This document shows, piece after piece, positions 1 to 9,892 of a DNA stretch of 64,000 nt. The notes under the pieces were generated by a model. It was given only the letters and a program-made list of their open reading frames with translations, had not been told where the DNA came from and did no database searches. The DNA is taken from assembly GCF_963082655.1 (NCBI RefSeq), contig NC_081554.1:120169869-120233868 (forward strand). The letters are read 5' to 3'. Origin of the DNA: Stomoxys calcitrans. Lineage: Eukaryota; Arthropoda; Insecta; Diptera; Muscidae. Both the position numbers and the translations under genes were made by a program. The number at the start of each line of letters is the position of its first letter. Position 1 is the stretch's first letter.

Positions 1-479
1 AAGTAAAATAGAGAGATAGGTTTATAGGGGAGCTGTATTAGTCTATAAACCGATTCATGCCATATTCGACATGTATGCTAAATGTCATTAGGGAAGCCGT
101 TATACAAAATTTCAGCCAAATCGTATAATAATTGCGACCTATAGTGGTTCAAGATCCCAGATCGGTTTATATGGCAGCTATATCAGGTTATGGACCGATT
201 TGAACTATTCTTAGCACAGTTGTTGGAAGTCATAACAAAACTCGTCGTGCGAAATTTTAACCAAGTGGATAGGAATTGCGCACTCTAGACGCTCATGAAG
301 TCAAGACCCCAGATATGTTTATATGACAGCTACATCAGATTATGGACCGATTTCAACCATACTCAGCACATCTCATGCAAAATTTCAGCCAAATCGGATA
401 TGAATTGTGCCCCCTAGTGGCTCAATAAGTCAAGATCCCAGATCGGTTTATATGGCAGCTATATCAAACCGTGGACCGA
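1..479 (+). repeat. mini-me/Helitron-like repeat, 3'-truncated by the Polinton
   Basis: This stretch consists of degenerate copies of a roughly 150-bp unit whose landmarks are 'gatcggtttatatggcagc', 'tatatcaggttatggaccga' and 'gcgccc...ctcaagaagtcaaga'. The same unit recurs across the whole window. It is interrupted after 'gtggaccga', where the viral-like element begins. In other copies the text continues 'tatggcccatttgcaat', so the element lies inside the repeat. No gene is present. Confidence 0.8.
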
Positions 480-892
480 AGTAGTATATATAAGGGGGTT
501 CTGGAACTTTGAGCATCGAGAGTATGAGTCATCGATGACGTCATAACCCCACCCCACCCCAAACCCCACCCCACCCCAAACCCCAAACCCCACCCCACCC
601 CATTGATGACGTCATAACCGCACCCCACCCCACCCCATTGATGACGTGATAACCGCACCCAACCGCAGCCGATCGTAGCGCAGGTGGCGACCGCAGGGGG
701 GTATGTGGTCAGATGGCGGGCCGCCGGTTGAAATGTGTGGACGGACATTAGGGCGCAGATCGCAGGGCGCAGATCGCAGGGCGCAGTGGCAGATTTCGAT
801 GATGACTCATCGCCCAACTTCAACTAGTGTTGGAGGGTGGGTGATGTAGATTGCTGACCGCAGGCTATAGTTTGGTTTGAGTGTGAGAGTTT
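480..892 (+). repeat. Left terminal region of the Polinton (CRE-like and G4-forming repeats)
   Basis: The terminus starts agtagtatatataaggggg. It holds two exact TGACGTCA palindromes (536-543, 607-614) and one variant TGACGTGA (642-649). Between the first two, at about 545-600, runs of four C separated by A or AAA give a strong G-quadruplex pattern on the minus strand. A 14-bp GC-rich unit (gcgcagatcgcagg) repeats near 748-785. The PolB gene reads inward from here, so this is both the presumed replication terminus and the PolB promoter region. Confidence 0.7.
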
Positions 893-1093
893 ATGATTAA
901 TGTTGAATGTTGTGTGACCACCACACTGGAGTGTGATGAAATAATTGTGGTCAGTGTAGTTCTATTTTTTCCCAGGAAGAACAAGAGTAAAAAATTATAT
1001 TTGTTTTCGTATAAAAAGGGCAAACGGTTTCATATTGTAATCATTATATTAAAAATCATTTATTTAATCAAATTCAAAATTATTGTTATAAAA

Positions 1094-4000
1094 ATGAGAG
1101 AATTTGTATGTAATATTTGTGAGAAAACTTACGAACATAATCAATCTTTGAATCGTCATTTGCGTTTACAACATTTAATTGAGTGTGTGAAATGTAATCA
1201 GAATTTTAGTACTTATCCAGAGCTTTTAAAGCATATGAAGTCAATGGACCACAATGAAAAAAAAGAGGAAAAAACGGTATACTGTGAAAATTGCAATTTA
1301 GCTATTCCAAAAAATCAGTGGAAGAATCATATCAGCACTAACACACACATCGATAAGTGTGTAAAATGGTTAGATAAGGATGTGTCTTGCTTTGGATCTA
1401 GCTTTCAAAATCGAATAGAAAGTTATAAAATAAAAAATAGTGAGATCAATAACTTGATACCCGAAAACTTTTTCAAATCAATTCAAGAAAAAGTAATCAA
1501 TATAATTCAAAAGGCGTTGCAAAAGCATGAATCTATTAAATATAATTGTACACTACATTGTAATTATATTTTGATGAAAGAGAAAGCGGAAGATGAAATT
1601 AGTTTATTTACACATCACACAAAAATGTTGGTACTATCTCCCTCAAGTACACTGGAAGAAATTTTAAATCATTATATTGAAAATTGTAATGAAATAATTA
1701 AAAAAATGAGTGAATTCCAAGAACGAGATAGTGGATGGACTTTAATCGAAATAAAACATCTAGAGATCAACATCAACAAATATACATGTTTGAGAGGATC
1801 TCAATACATAAATCTTCCTCCCAAAATAAGGAATAAAAAGGCTTGCATCAATGTGCAAAACAATGATGTCTATTGTTTTAAATGGGCAATAATATCAGCA
1901 TTAAATCCACTTCCAAAGGAAAAGAAACCACATAAATGTAGCAACTACAAAGTAACGGACATTAAGGCACACATTATAACATTGGAAAATAATATAATAT
2001 TAAATTTTGAAAACATGGAATTTCCCCTTACCATAAATAAAATCAGAGTCTTTGAGTTGCAGAATCCTGATATAAGTATAAATGTGTTCGGTTTAGAGGA
2101 TGCTAAGATTATAGGTCCTTACTATTTTACAGAAGCTGAGAAATCAACTCACATCAATCTTCTCCTAATAGAAGAGGATGATAAATTTCATTACATCTGG
2201 ATAAAAAATATATCAAGGTAAAAATAATAAGATATTATTTTGATTACAATACAATACTAATTTATTAAAAAAATATATATATTTTTAGATTGTTGCGAAG
2301 TTCTATAACAAAGAATAAAAATAGGATTCATTTTTGTAACACCTGCTTAACTCATGTTTCTTCAAGTAGTAGACTAGAGAAACACAAACGTGAGTGTAAA
2401 AAGATGGTGACAACAATGCCATCAGATAAAGATAAAATACTTAAATTTAAGAATTTTAAACATAAATTAGATATTCCATTCTCAATTTATGCTGATTTTG
2501 AGTGCATTCTTCAACCGTTAGAGATACAAAATTCAAGTAAAGTAAAATCAGTTCAAAAACATATTCCATTTGCATACAGTTATTATATCAAATGTTCATT
2601 TGATTCAAATTTAGACAAGATTAAAATTTATTCAGGTGAAGACTGTACAAAACATTTTTTTAACTCATTAGTGGGAGAGATTGTATGGATTTATAACAAT
2701 TATTTATCTAAAGTAAAACCAATGAATTCCTTAACATCAATTCAACTACAATACCAAAAGGAACATCCGATTTGTCATATTTGTGAAAAGTCTTTTTTAA
2801 ATACTGATGTTAGAGTAGCTGATCATTGTCATTTGACAGGTGAATACAGAGGACCTGCTCATAAAAATTGTAATTTAGAGTATCAAATAGCAAATTTTGT
2901 TCCAGTATTTTTTCATAATCTTTCAGCATATGATTCTCATTTGTTTGTTAGAGAACTCTCCTCTGTAGTTGGTGATATAAATATTCTTCCATTAAATAAG
3001 GAACTTTATATTTCTATATCGAAAAGAATTTATATAGATTCAAATAAGAGTATTGAAATACGTTTTCTAGATTCTTGTAAATTTATGGCATCTAGCTTAG
3101 AAAAGCTAGCGGGTTATTTATCTGATGAAGATTTCAATGCTGTTAAATCAACTTTTGTTAACGATAGTGAATTTAATTTAATGAAGCGTAAAGGTGTATT
3201 TCCTTATGACTATTTAGATTCTCCTGAACGATTAGAAGAAAACGCTTTACCACCTATTTCCAATTTTTTTAATAAGCTAACTAATGAGGTTTGTAGTGAG
3301 GATGACTATACACACGCTAAAAATGTATGGAATACATTTAAATGTAACAATTTAAAAGATTACTTATTACTTTATTTGAAAGTTGATGTTTTGTTATTAT
3401 GCGATGTGTTTGAAAATTTTAGAAAAGTATGTAAAAAAATTTATAATTTAGATCCATGTCAATATTATACAGCACCTGGTTTGTCTTGGAGTGCAATGTT
3501 AAAAACAACTGGAATAGAACTAGAATTATTAACTGACTTTGAAAAGTATAATTTTATTGTTGAGGGTATTAGAGGAGGGATTGTTCAATGTTCTAAACGA
3601 TTTTCAGTTGCAAATAATATATATGTAAGTGATTATAATCCATGTCAAGATTCAAACTTTTTAATTTATTTAGATGTTAATAATTTATATGGTTATGCTA
3701 TGTCACAGTATCTACCTTACAAAAATTTTGAATGGGTTGGAAATATTGAAATGTTTAATTTGAATGATATCAAAGAAGATTCGGAGATAGGATATATATT
3801 AGAGGTAGACTTAGAATATCCATCCTCATTACATGATTATCACAATGACCTACCATTTTGCGCTGAAAATAAAAAACTTGGTTCTATGAGACAATCTAAA
3901 TTAGTGTTGAATTTAAATGATAAAAATAATTATATCATACATTATAAAACTCTTCAACAGTGTATTAAACATGGATTAGTTTTAAAAAAAATACATAGAA

Positions 4001-4899
4001 TTCTTCAGTTTAAACAAACGAATTGGTTGCAAAAGTATATTGATTTAAATAACTATCACAGAACTTTAGCTAAAAATTTGTTTGAACAGAATTTTTTCAA
4101 ATTATTAAATAATGCTGTTTATGGCAAGACGATGGAAAATGTTGATAAAAGAAAATGTATTAAAATTGTAACTAACTGGGAGAGTAAAGGTAGAAAATTG
4201 GGTGCGAGGGCTCTTATAGCTAAACCTAATTTTCATAGTTCACTCAAAATATCTAACGATATGGTTGTAATTCAAATGAAAAAATCGCATGTTGAATATA
4301 ATAAACCAATATATATTGGATTTACTGTTTTAGAACTATCGAAATGGAAAATGTATGATTTTCATTATAATTATATGAAAATAAAGTTTAATCAATCAAC
4401 TACTCTAAATTACATGGATACCGATTCATTTATTTATGATATTAAAACAAAAAATTTCTATGATGATATTCGAAGTGATATCACAAAATATTTTGATACA
4501 TCAGCGTATCCAATTAATAATATTTATAATTTTCCGTTAGAAAACAAAAAAGTTCTAGGAATGATGAAAGATGAATGTGGTGGAAAAATAATGAAGGAAT
4601 TCATTGGTTTACGTTCAAAAATGTATTCAATTAAGATTGATAAAGTAGATGAAGAAATAAAGAAAATAAAAGGTGTAAAACATTGTGTTACAGCAAAACT
4701 TTCAACCAACGATTTTAAAAAATGTCTTTTTGAACAAATTAATTATTATGATTCTATGTATGTTTTTAGATCAAAAATTCATCAATTGTACACACAACAT
4801 ATACATAAATTAGTTTTAAATTATTTAGATGATAAGAGATTTATAAGAGAAAATGGTGTTGACACCTATGCTTGGGGACACTATAAAATAAAAAAATAA
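1094..4899 (+). CDS. Protein-primed-type DNA polymerase B (left arm), spliced
   Basis: Family B DNA polymerase of the Polinton/viral type, expected to replicate the linear element. Two coding blocks (1094-2217 and 2289-4899) are separated by a 71-nt intron 2218-2288 with GT donor (gtaaaa) and AG acceptor (tttttag). Removing it keeps the frame and drops the TAA that would end block one; the total is about 1244 codons. The N-terminus has a C2H2-like finger (CNICEKTY...HLRLQH). Block two shows a second Cys pair, Exo I DFE (about 2494), Exo II HNLSAYDSH (about 2920), Exo III YLKVD (about 3373), motif A DVNNLYG (about 3672), motif B NNAVYGK (about 4105) and motif C DTDS (about 4418). All catalytic motifs are present. 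I prefer the ATG at 1094 over 893 because 893-1093 encodes a compositionally odd, AT-rich leader. It is convergent with the protease gene. Confidence 0.9.
2218..2288 (+). other. 71-nt intron in left-arm PolB
   Basis: The donor is g/gtaaaaata and the acceptor ttttttag/a, with an AT-rich body. An in-frame TAA lies at 2219-2221, so splicing is needed for a full polymerase. The phase is consistent on both sides. In relatives the sequence spanning this point (an IKN-SR motif followed by a Cys-rich motif) is continuous; this is from memory. Confidence 0.8.
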
Positions 4900-4936
4900 T
4901 TAAAAGAAAAAAATGGTTTTGTTTGTTTTGTTTTTT

Positions 4937-5302
4937 TCACAAGATATTATATTTATTAAAGAGAAATTGTATACATAAATGACCACAATTGTAAGTATTA
5001 AATTTTTGTTTTTGTTTATAATTGTATTCGATAGGTGGTTTTAAATAATTAATAATTTCCAACGGTGGTTGTAAATTACCAAAACTATCAAAATATTCCT
5101 TATAGTTGTAATTTTTGTAATAGGCAACCCAATGTGTTCCTGGCCCATTAGTTGTATCTAAATTAACTATTCCACATTCTTGTCGTAGTGGTTTGTTTGG
5201 TAATGAGTCACGCATAAAAACCCCTCTAAAGTGTTTCAATGGCTTGCAGTACTTAACCAAATCGATATCCGTCAATGGTCGATTGGGTAATCTACTTAGA
5301 AG
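4937..5302 (-). CDS. Adenain-like cysteine protease (left arm), in -1 frame of the PLA2 gene
   Basis: Adenovirus-protease (C5/Ulp1-like) family; in adenoviruses and Polintons it matures capsid proteins. The catalytic pattern is clear. Numbered from the TTG at 5275, His48 lies in GTHWVAYY, Asp63 in YFDSFG, a Gln at 88 or 90, and Cys97 in NCGHLC. There is no ATG at the start of the conserved domain. The frame is open upstream through a leader (LPNRPLTDIDL) and overlaps the end of the PLA2 gene, entering it exactly at a slippery A_AAA_AAC. The most economical reading is a PLA2-protease fusion made by -1 frameshifting. At about 120 residues after the slip it is short for an adenain (about 200), which also fits a fusion. 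Confidence 0.85.
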   Translation of the reverse strand, partial: LLSRLPNRPLTDIDLVKYCKPLKHFRGVFMRDSLPNKPLRQECGIVNLDTTNGPGTHWVAYYKNYNYKEYFDSFGNLQPPLEIINYLKPPIEYNYKQKQKFNTYNCGHLCIQFLFNKYNIL

Positions 5303-6117
5303 TTTTTTGGAGCTGGTTTATAGTAAAGTCCATATCCTTTTTTATAAGGTTTAAGATATAATCCTTTTCCCATAGCAATTGATTCCATATATCTGTTATG
5401 ACGAGTAGCTTCAGCTAATTGTTCTTTCCCATTTTTGATATCCTTAACTGCTTTTACAATAGCCGATCCTCCAGTTGCTAAACCTCCAAGGGCTGATAAC
5501 GCAGTTAAAATTGGAACTATTGGTAGAAATCCACCAATTTTTGGTACTCGAATGACTCTTGGTACACCAATATTACTCTTCTTTTTATTTTTAAAACTTG
5601 AATGTACAACGTTTTTTGCAATTTTTACAGCATCATATATATTGTTAGGTTTCTTATCTTTTAATACTTTTAAAGTATTCTTAACTGTCGATGCAAATAA
5701 TTTTTGCTTACATTGCTTTTTCTTCATTTTTCTTTTTGTTGTCATACCGAGTCCGAATTTAACTTTTGCTTTAAGTAAGTTTGTTACTAACCAAGCGTTT
5801 GCTCGTTCTTTCCAATTGCTATCTGTTGATTTAACTCTTTGCCAAGCTTTTTCTATTAAAACTTTATCAGCTTGATGACGAGAATGAATATCTTTATTTT
5901 GTGAGTATGCAATATCGTGTTCTCTACAAGCTGAATCCAATAAATTTATTCCTTTGTCTCCTTGTGCTAAACGTTGTGCTAACTTAGTTCCTGGTCCACA
6001 AAATTGATATCCAGGTAAATGCACTTCAAACGGAAGATTATTAATTAAGTTGTTTACCAATCCAAATCCAGTAACAGACTGTTTACATTTATTATAAATC
6101 TTGTAATTAATAACCAT
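5296..6117 (-). CDS. Phospholipase A2-domain protein, parvovirus VP1-like (left arm)
   Basis: 273 residues from an ATG. Residues 34-71 form a compact PLA2 core: a Ca2+-binding loop YQFCGPGT (37-44) and the catalytic helix DSACREHDIAY with His67-Asp68. This is the arrangement seen in parvovirus VP1-type PLA2 domains, which help virions leave endosomes. A Lys-rich region (about 127-182) and a Gly-rich hydrophobic segment (about 195-222) follow, then a tail with GLYLKPYKKGYGLYYKP. The layout suggests a minor virion protein with a membrane-active part, but no capsid fold can be shown. It is divergently transcribed from the ATPase across 104 bp. Its stop directly follows a slippery site leading into the protease frame. 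Confidence 0.85.
   Translation of the reverse strand: MVINYKIYNKCKQSVTGFGLVNNLINNLPFEVHLPGYQFCGPGTKLAQRLAQGDKGINLLDSACREHDIAYSQNKDIHSRHQADKVLIEKAWQRVKSTDSNWKERANAWLVTNLLKAKVKFGLGMTTKRKMKKKQCKQKLFASTVKNTLKVLKDKKPNNIYDAVKIAKNVVHSSFKNKKKSNIGVPRVIRVPKIGGFLPIVPILTALSALGGLATGGSAIVKAVKDIKNGKEQLAEATRHNRYMESIAMGKGLYLKPYKKGYGLYYKPAPKNF
5302..5308 (-). promoter_or_regulatory. A_AAA_AAC slippery heptamer, candidate -1 frameshift site (left arm)
   Basis: On the minus strand the PLA2 frame reads CCA AAA AAC TTC TAA, so the heptamer A AAA AAC sits in the correct phase, one codon before the stop. Slipping back one base gives CTT CTA AGT..., which stays open into the protease. A possible stem follows (see the mirrored site 10806-10812). 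Confidence 0.7.
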
Positions 6118-6221
6118 AATTTTTTTTTGATTATGTAGTGATAGGGTACACGATTTAAATGAAAATAAGAGTTTTTGTATATATATACTTAAATTTATAT
6201 TGAAAAAGTTTAGTTAGCAAT
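6118..6221. promoter_or_regulatory. Bidirectional promoter region, PLA2 gene / ATPase (left arm)
   Basis: This is the 104-bp gap between two divergent starts. It contains the perfect palindrome GTATATATATAC at 6177-6188, which could serve as a TATA element for both sides. The promoter role is inferred from position and composition. Confidence 0.45.
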
Positions 6222-6908
6222 ATGCGTTTAATAGAACAAACTAAACAGATTGCTGTGAAAAACATTGATAATGTCTGTTCACAGAAAAAAAGGATTGTAC
6301 ATAGTACTTTATTACCAAATTCTATACGTGCCCTTATAGTAGGCCCATCAAATTGTGGTAAAACAAATGTTATGATTAGTCTCATAGAAAGCCCTAATGG
6401 CCTCAAATTCAGGAATATATATATATATTCTAAATCTTTATATCAACCAAAATATCAATATTTAAAAAAATTGATTACTCCAATCAAAGGAATAAACCTA
6501 TTCACATTCTCTGAAAATGAAAAAGTTATAAGTCCAGCCAAAGCAAATATGCATTCTATAATGGTATTTGATGATGTAATTTGCGATAAACAAAATACTA
6601 TAAGGGATTATTTTTGTATGGGAAGACATAAACACATTGATTGTTTTTATTTATGTCAAACATATACAAGGATTCCTAAACACTTAATACGTGATAATGC
6701 AAACATGATTATCATATTTAAGCAAGATGAAATGAATATTAAACATATATATAATGATCATGTCTTGGGTGACATGACATTTAAAGATTTTTTAAAGCTT
6801 TGTAGTGAATGTTGGAAAGATAAATATGGATTTCTTATTGTGAGCAAGGATGATCCCATTGATAAAGGTCGATATCGCAAAGGATTCAATTGTTTTATTC
6901 AGTTATAA
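6222..6908 (+). CDS. A32-like (FtsK/HerA superfamily) genome-packaging ATPase (left arm)
   Basis: 228 residues, the usual length for Polinton and poxvirus A32-type ATPases that pump DNA into capsids. Walker A GPSNCGKT is at 41-48 and Walker B IMVFDD at 113-118. A Gln-containing strand, FYLCQTYTRIPKHLIRDNA, follows as in this superfamily. It starts at an ATG after an AT-rich promoter and is divergent from the PLA2 gene. It shows no frame break. Its presence argues that the ancestor made particles, although no capsid gene remains here. Confidence 0.88.
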   Translation: MRLIEQTKQIAVKNIDNVCSQKKRIVHSTLLPNSIRALIVGPSNCGKTNVMISLIESPNGLKFRNIYIYSKSLYQPKYQYLKKLITPIKGINLFTFSENEKVISPAKANMHSIMVFDDVICDKQNTIRDYFCMGRHKHIDCFYLCQTYTRIPKHLIRDNANMIIIFKQDEMNIKHIYNDHVLGDMTFKDFLKLCSECWKDKYGFLIVSKDDPIDKGRYRKGFNCFIQL

Positions 6909-6912
6909 TATA

Positions 6913-7068
6913 AATCAGATTGATAACAGATATAATGTAGATTATAAACAGAATAGAGAGCAGATTGGTGACAGAAAGAAAGCAGATCGGTAGCAGATAT
7001 AAAGCAGATCGGTAGCTGATATAAAGCAGATCGGTAGCAGATGTAAAGCAGATCGGAAGCAGATGGAT
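6913..7068 (+). repeat. 22-bp tandem repeat upstream of the charged-repeat gene (left arm)
   Basis: About four good units of agcagatcggtagcagatataa (6981-7068), preceded by two or three decayed versions. They fill most of the 197-bp gap before the next start codon. They could be an upstream control array, or simply a satellite-like expansion. Confidence 0.75.
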
Positions 7069-7105
7069 ACATAACCAAAAAAAATAAAAAATAAATTATC
7101 CAATC

Positions 7106-8236
7106 ATGAAGAGACACAATTTGTTGAAGGAAATTGTAAAAACACGAGCAGTATTGAAAGAAAAGTTAAAAAACATTAAACTTAATCAAATAGATAGGGA
7201 TAATCTATTAGAAGATACATTTCAACCAATAACCAAACCTTTGAAGGATATTATAGGAAAACTAGATGAGAACAAAAAAGAAAGTAATCAGTATTCTAAT
7301 AAATATAATGATAAAAATATTTATGATTATAATAAACAATATGAAGACGATGGAAAACTTGATAAAAACAATAAGGATGATGATGATGATGATGATAGCT
7401 TTATATCAGACATTTATAATGATGATGATGACTATATGTCTAGCAATGGACTTCAAATGAGAGATATTACCTCAAGTAATGATAATGAAAGATATAATAA
7501 TCAACATTCATCAACAATATTTCCGAATATAGTAAATTCTACACATAAAGAAGATAATTCAGAAATAGAACAGATGGATATAGAGAAATTTTCACAAAAA
7601 CGAAAATTTTCATCAGATGAAAATAACACTAATAAAAGGATAAGAAAAAATTATAATATTCCAGTTGATTTAAAGAGAAAAGATTATACACTAGAAAAAT
7701 GTGGAGTGAATCGGAATGAGCTTAGAGAAAAATTAAAACGATCTAATGATAACAATCTCAGTTTATTTGACGATAACGATAATAAGCGGATGAAAAAATC
7801 ACATCTATTTTCAAAACGAAAATGTGAATTTCAGTTAAATACTAATAAAAAACGTATAAAATTAACTAACAACAAAATCATAAATATAAATAAACGAAAA
7901 AGACCCTCACAATTAAATACTGATAGAAAACGTTTAAAATTGATTAATAACAACCAATTAAACTTGAATAAACGGAAAGGTGTTTCACAATTAAATCTTG
8001 ATAGAAAACGTATAAAATTGAATAATGATATCTCATCAAAATTGAATAAACGAAAAGCTGTTACGCAATTAAATATTGATAGAAAGCGAATAAAATTGAG
8101 TAGTGATAATCTATCAGACATAAATGTGAAACACCTTTCCGTTTATTCAAGTTTAATTGGTTGTTATTCATCAATTTTAAACGTTTTCTATCAGTATTTA
8201 ATTGTGAGGGTCTTTTTCGTTTATTTATATTTATGA
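7106..8236 (+). CDS. Charged NLS-repeat protein, 3' end replaced by the palindrome (left arm)
   Basis: The open frame is 376 codons, but only residues up to about 340 are native. It has a short amphipathic N-terminal helix followed by FQPITKPL, an Asp run (about 90-97) and Asn/Lys/Asp-rich low complexity. It then has at least four tandem 26-residue repeats of the form KRK..SQLN.DRKRIKL, each with two basic clusters like nuclear localisation signals. The last repeats lie in the unique loop 7990-8124. After 8124 the frame reads the antisense strand of the other arm and soon stops. The N-terminus resembles, from memory, large uncharacterised proteins next to the ATPase in other insect Polinton-type elements. 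No function can be assigned. Confidence 0.7.
   Translation: MKRHNLLKEIVKTRAVLKEKLKNIKLNQIDRDNLLEDTFQPITKPLKDIIGKLDENKKESNQYSNKYNDKNIYDYNKQYEDDGKLDKNNKDDDDDDDSFISDIYNDDDDYMSSNGLQMRDITSSNDNERYNNQHSSTIFPNIVNSTHKEDNSEIEQMDIEKFSQKRKFSSDENNTNKRIRKNYNIPVDLKRKDYTLEKCGVNRNELREKLKRSNDNNLSLFDDNDNKRMKKSHLFSKRKCEFQLNTNKKRIKLTNNKIININKRKRPSQLNTDRKRLKLINNNQLNLNKRKGVSQLNLDRKRIKLNNDISSKLNKRKAVTQLNIDRKRIKLSSDNLSDINVKHLSVYSSLIGCYSSILNVFYQYLIVRVFFVYLYL
7990..8124 (+). other. Unique 135-bp loop at the centre of the palindrome
   Basis: The arms pair exactly up to 7989 (left) and from 8125 (right); nothing in between is inverted. The loop continues the left-arm coding repeat in frame (RKRIKL units), so it is the last remaining piece of the original gene beyond the point of duplication. 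A short asymmetric loop between long arms is what a 3' end that folds back and primes on its own strand would leave. Confidence 0.85.
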
Positions 8237-9008
8237 TTTTGTTGTTAGTTAATTTTATACGTTTTTTATTAGTATTTAACTGAAATTCACATTTTCGTTT
8301 TGAAAATAGATGTGATTTTTTCATCCGCTTATTATCGTTATCGTCAAATAAACTGAGATTGTTATCATTAGATCGTTTTAATTTTTCTCTAAGCTCATTC
8401 CGATTCACTCCACATTTTTCTAGTGTATAATCTTTTCTCTTTAAATCAACTGGAATATTATAATTTTTTCTTATCCTTTTATTAGTGTTATTTTCATCTG
8501 ATGAAAATTTTCGTTTTTGTGAAAATTTCTCTATATCCATCTGTTCTATTTCTGAATTATCTTCTTTATGTGTAGAATTTACTATATTCGGAAATATTGT
8601 TGATGAATGTTGATTATTATATCTTTCATTATCATTACTTGAGGTAATATCTCTCATTTGAAGTCCATTGCTAGACATATAGTCATCATCATCATTATAA
8701 ATGTCTGATATAAAGCTATCATCATCATCATCATCATCCTTATTGTTTTTATCAAGTTTTCCATCGTCTTCATATTGTTTATTATAATCATAAATATTTT
8801 TATCATTATATTTATTAGAATACTGATTACTTTCTTTTTTGTTCTCATCTAGTTTTCCTATAATATCCTTCAAAGGTTTGGTTATTGGTTGAAATGTATC
8901 TTCTAATAGATTATCCCTATCTATTTGATTAAGTTTAATGTTTTTTAACTTTTCTTTCAATACTGCTCGTGTTTTTACAATTTCCTTCAACAAATTGTGT
9001 CTCTTCAT
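8061..9008 (-). pseudogene. Charged NLS-repeat protein, truncated copy (right arm)
   Basis: Mirror of the left gene from 9008 down to 8125, with one visible substitution (Ile to Met at 8169). Beyond 8125 the frame crosses the loop in antisense and ends after about 20 foreign residues, so this copy loses the last two 26-residue repeats that the left copy keeps. Both copies are incomplete; the right is shorter at 315 codons. Confidence 0.7.
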
Positions 9009-9045
9009 GATTGGATAATTTATTTTTTATTTTTTTTGGTTATGT

Positions 9046-9201
9046 ATCCATCTGCTTCCGATCTGCTTTACATCTGCTACCGATCTGCTTTATATCAGCT
9101 ACCGATCTGCTTTATATCTGCTACCGATCTGCTTTCTTTCTGTCACCAATCTGCTCTCTATTCTGTTTATAATCTACATTATATCTGTTATCAATCTGAT
9201 T
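9046..9201 (-). repeat. 22-bp tandem repeat (right arm)
   Basis: Exact mirror of the 6913-7068 array, between the start of the truncated repeat protein and the end of the ATPase gene. Confidence 0.75.
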
Positions 9202-9205
9202 TATA

Positions 9206-9892
9206 TTATAACTGAATAAAACAATTGAATCCTTTGCGATATCGACCTTTATCAATGGGATCATCCTTGCTCACAATAAGAAATCCATATTTATCTTTCC
9301 AACATTCACTACAAAGCTTTAAAAAATCTTTAAATGTCATGTCACCCAAGACATGATCATTATATATATGTTTAATATTCATTTCATCTTGCTTAAATAT
9401 GATAATCATGTTTGCATTATCACGTATTAAGTGTTTAGGAATCCTTGTATATGTTTGACATAAATAAAAACAATCAATGTGTTTATGTCTTCCCATACAA
9501 AAATAATCCCTTATAGTATTTTGTTTATCGCAAATTACATCATCAAATACCATTATAGAATGCATATTTGCTTTGGCTGGACTTATAACTTTTTCATTTT
9601 CAGAGAATGTGAATAGGTTTATTCCTTTGATTGGAGTAATCAATTTTTTTAAATATTGATATTTTGGTTGATATAAAGATTTAGAATATATATATATATT
9701 CCTGAATTTGAGGCCATTAGGGCTTTCTATGAGACTAATCATAACATTTGTTTTACCACAATTTGATGGGCCTACTATAAGGGCACGTATAGAATTTGGT
9801 AATAAAGTACTATGTACAATCCTTTTTTTCTGTGAACAGACATTATCAATGTTTTTCACAGCAATCTGTTTAGTTTGTTCTATTAAACGCAT
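9206..9892 (-). CDS. A32-like packaging ATPase (right arm)
   Basis: Second copy of the 228-residue ATPase. Its translation is identical to the left-arm copy, including Walker A GPSNCGKT and Walker B IMVFDD. It is divergent from the right-arm PLA2 gene, with the same 104-bp gap. Confidence 0.88.
   Translation of the reverse strand: MRLIEQTKQIAVKNIDNVCSQKKRIVHSTLLPNSIRALIVGPSNCGKTNVMISLIESPNGLKFRNIYIYSKSLYQPKYQYLKKLITPIKGINLFTFSENEKVISPAKANMHSIMVFDDVICDKQNTIRDYFCMGRHKHIDCFYLCQTYTRIPKHLIRDNANMIIIFKQDEMNIKHIYNDHVLGDMTFKDFLKLCSECWKDKYGFLIVSKDDPIDKGRYRKGFNCFIQL

Noticed and set aside
464..823. Gly/Trp/Val-rich antisense frame in the left terminus, and its counterparts at 15291-16131
   Set aside because: Produced by the GGGGT/GGGTTT runs; it crosses the element border into flanking repeat DNA and has no motif.
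893..1093. N-terminal 67-residue extension of PolB with a hydrophobic segment
   Set aside because: Composition is that of AT-rich leader DNA. A good ATG at 1094 directly precedes the zinc finger, and PolB of this type is not expected to carry a membrane segment.
6913..7068. CRISPR-like array
   Set aside because: The 22-bp units are directly adjacent without spacers, and the genome is eukaryotic.
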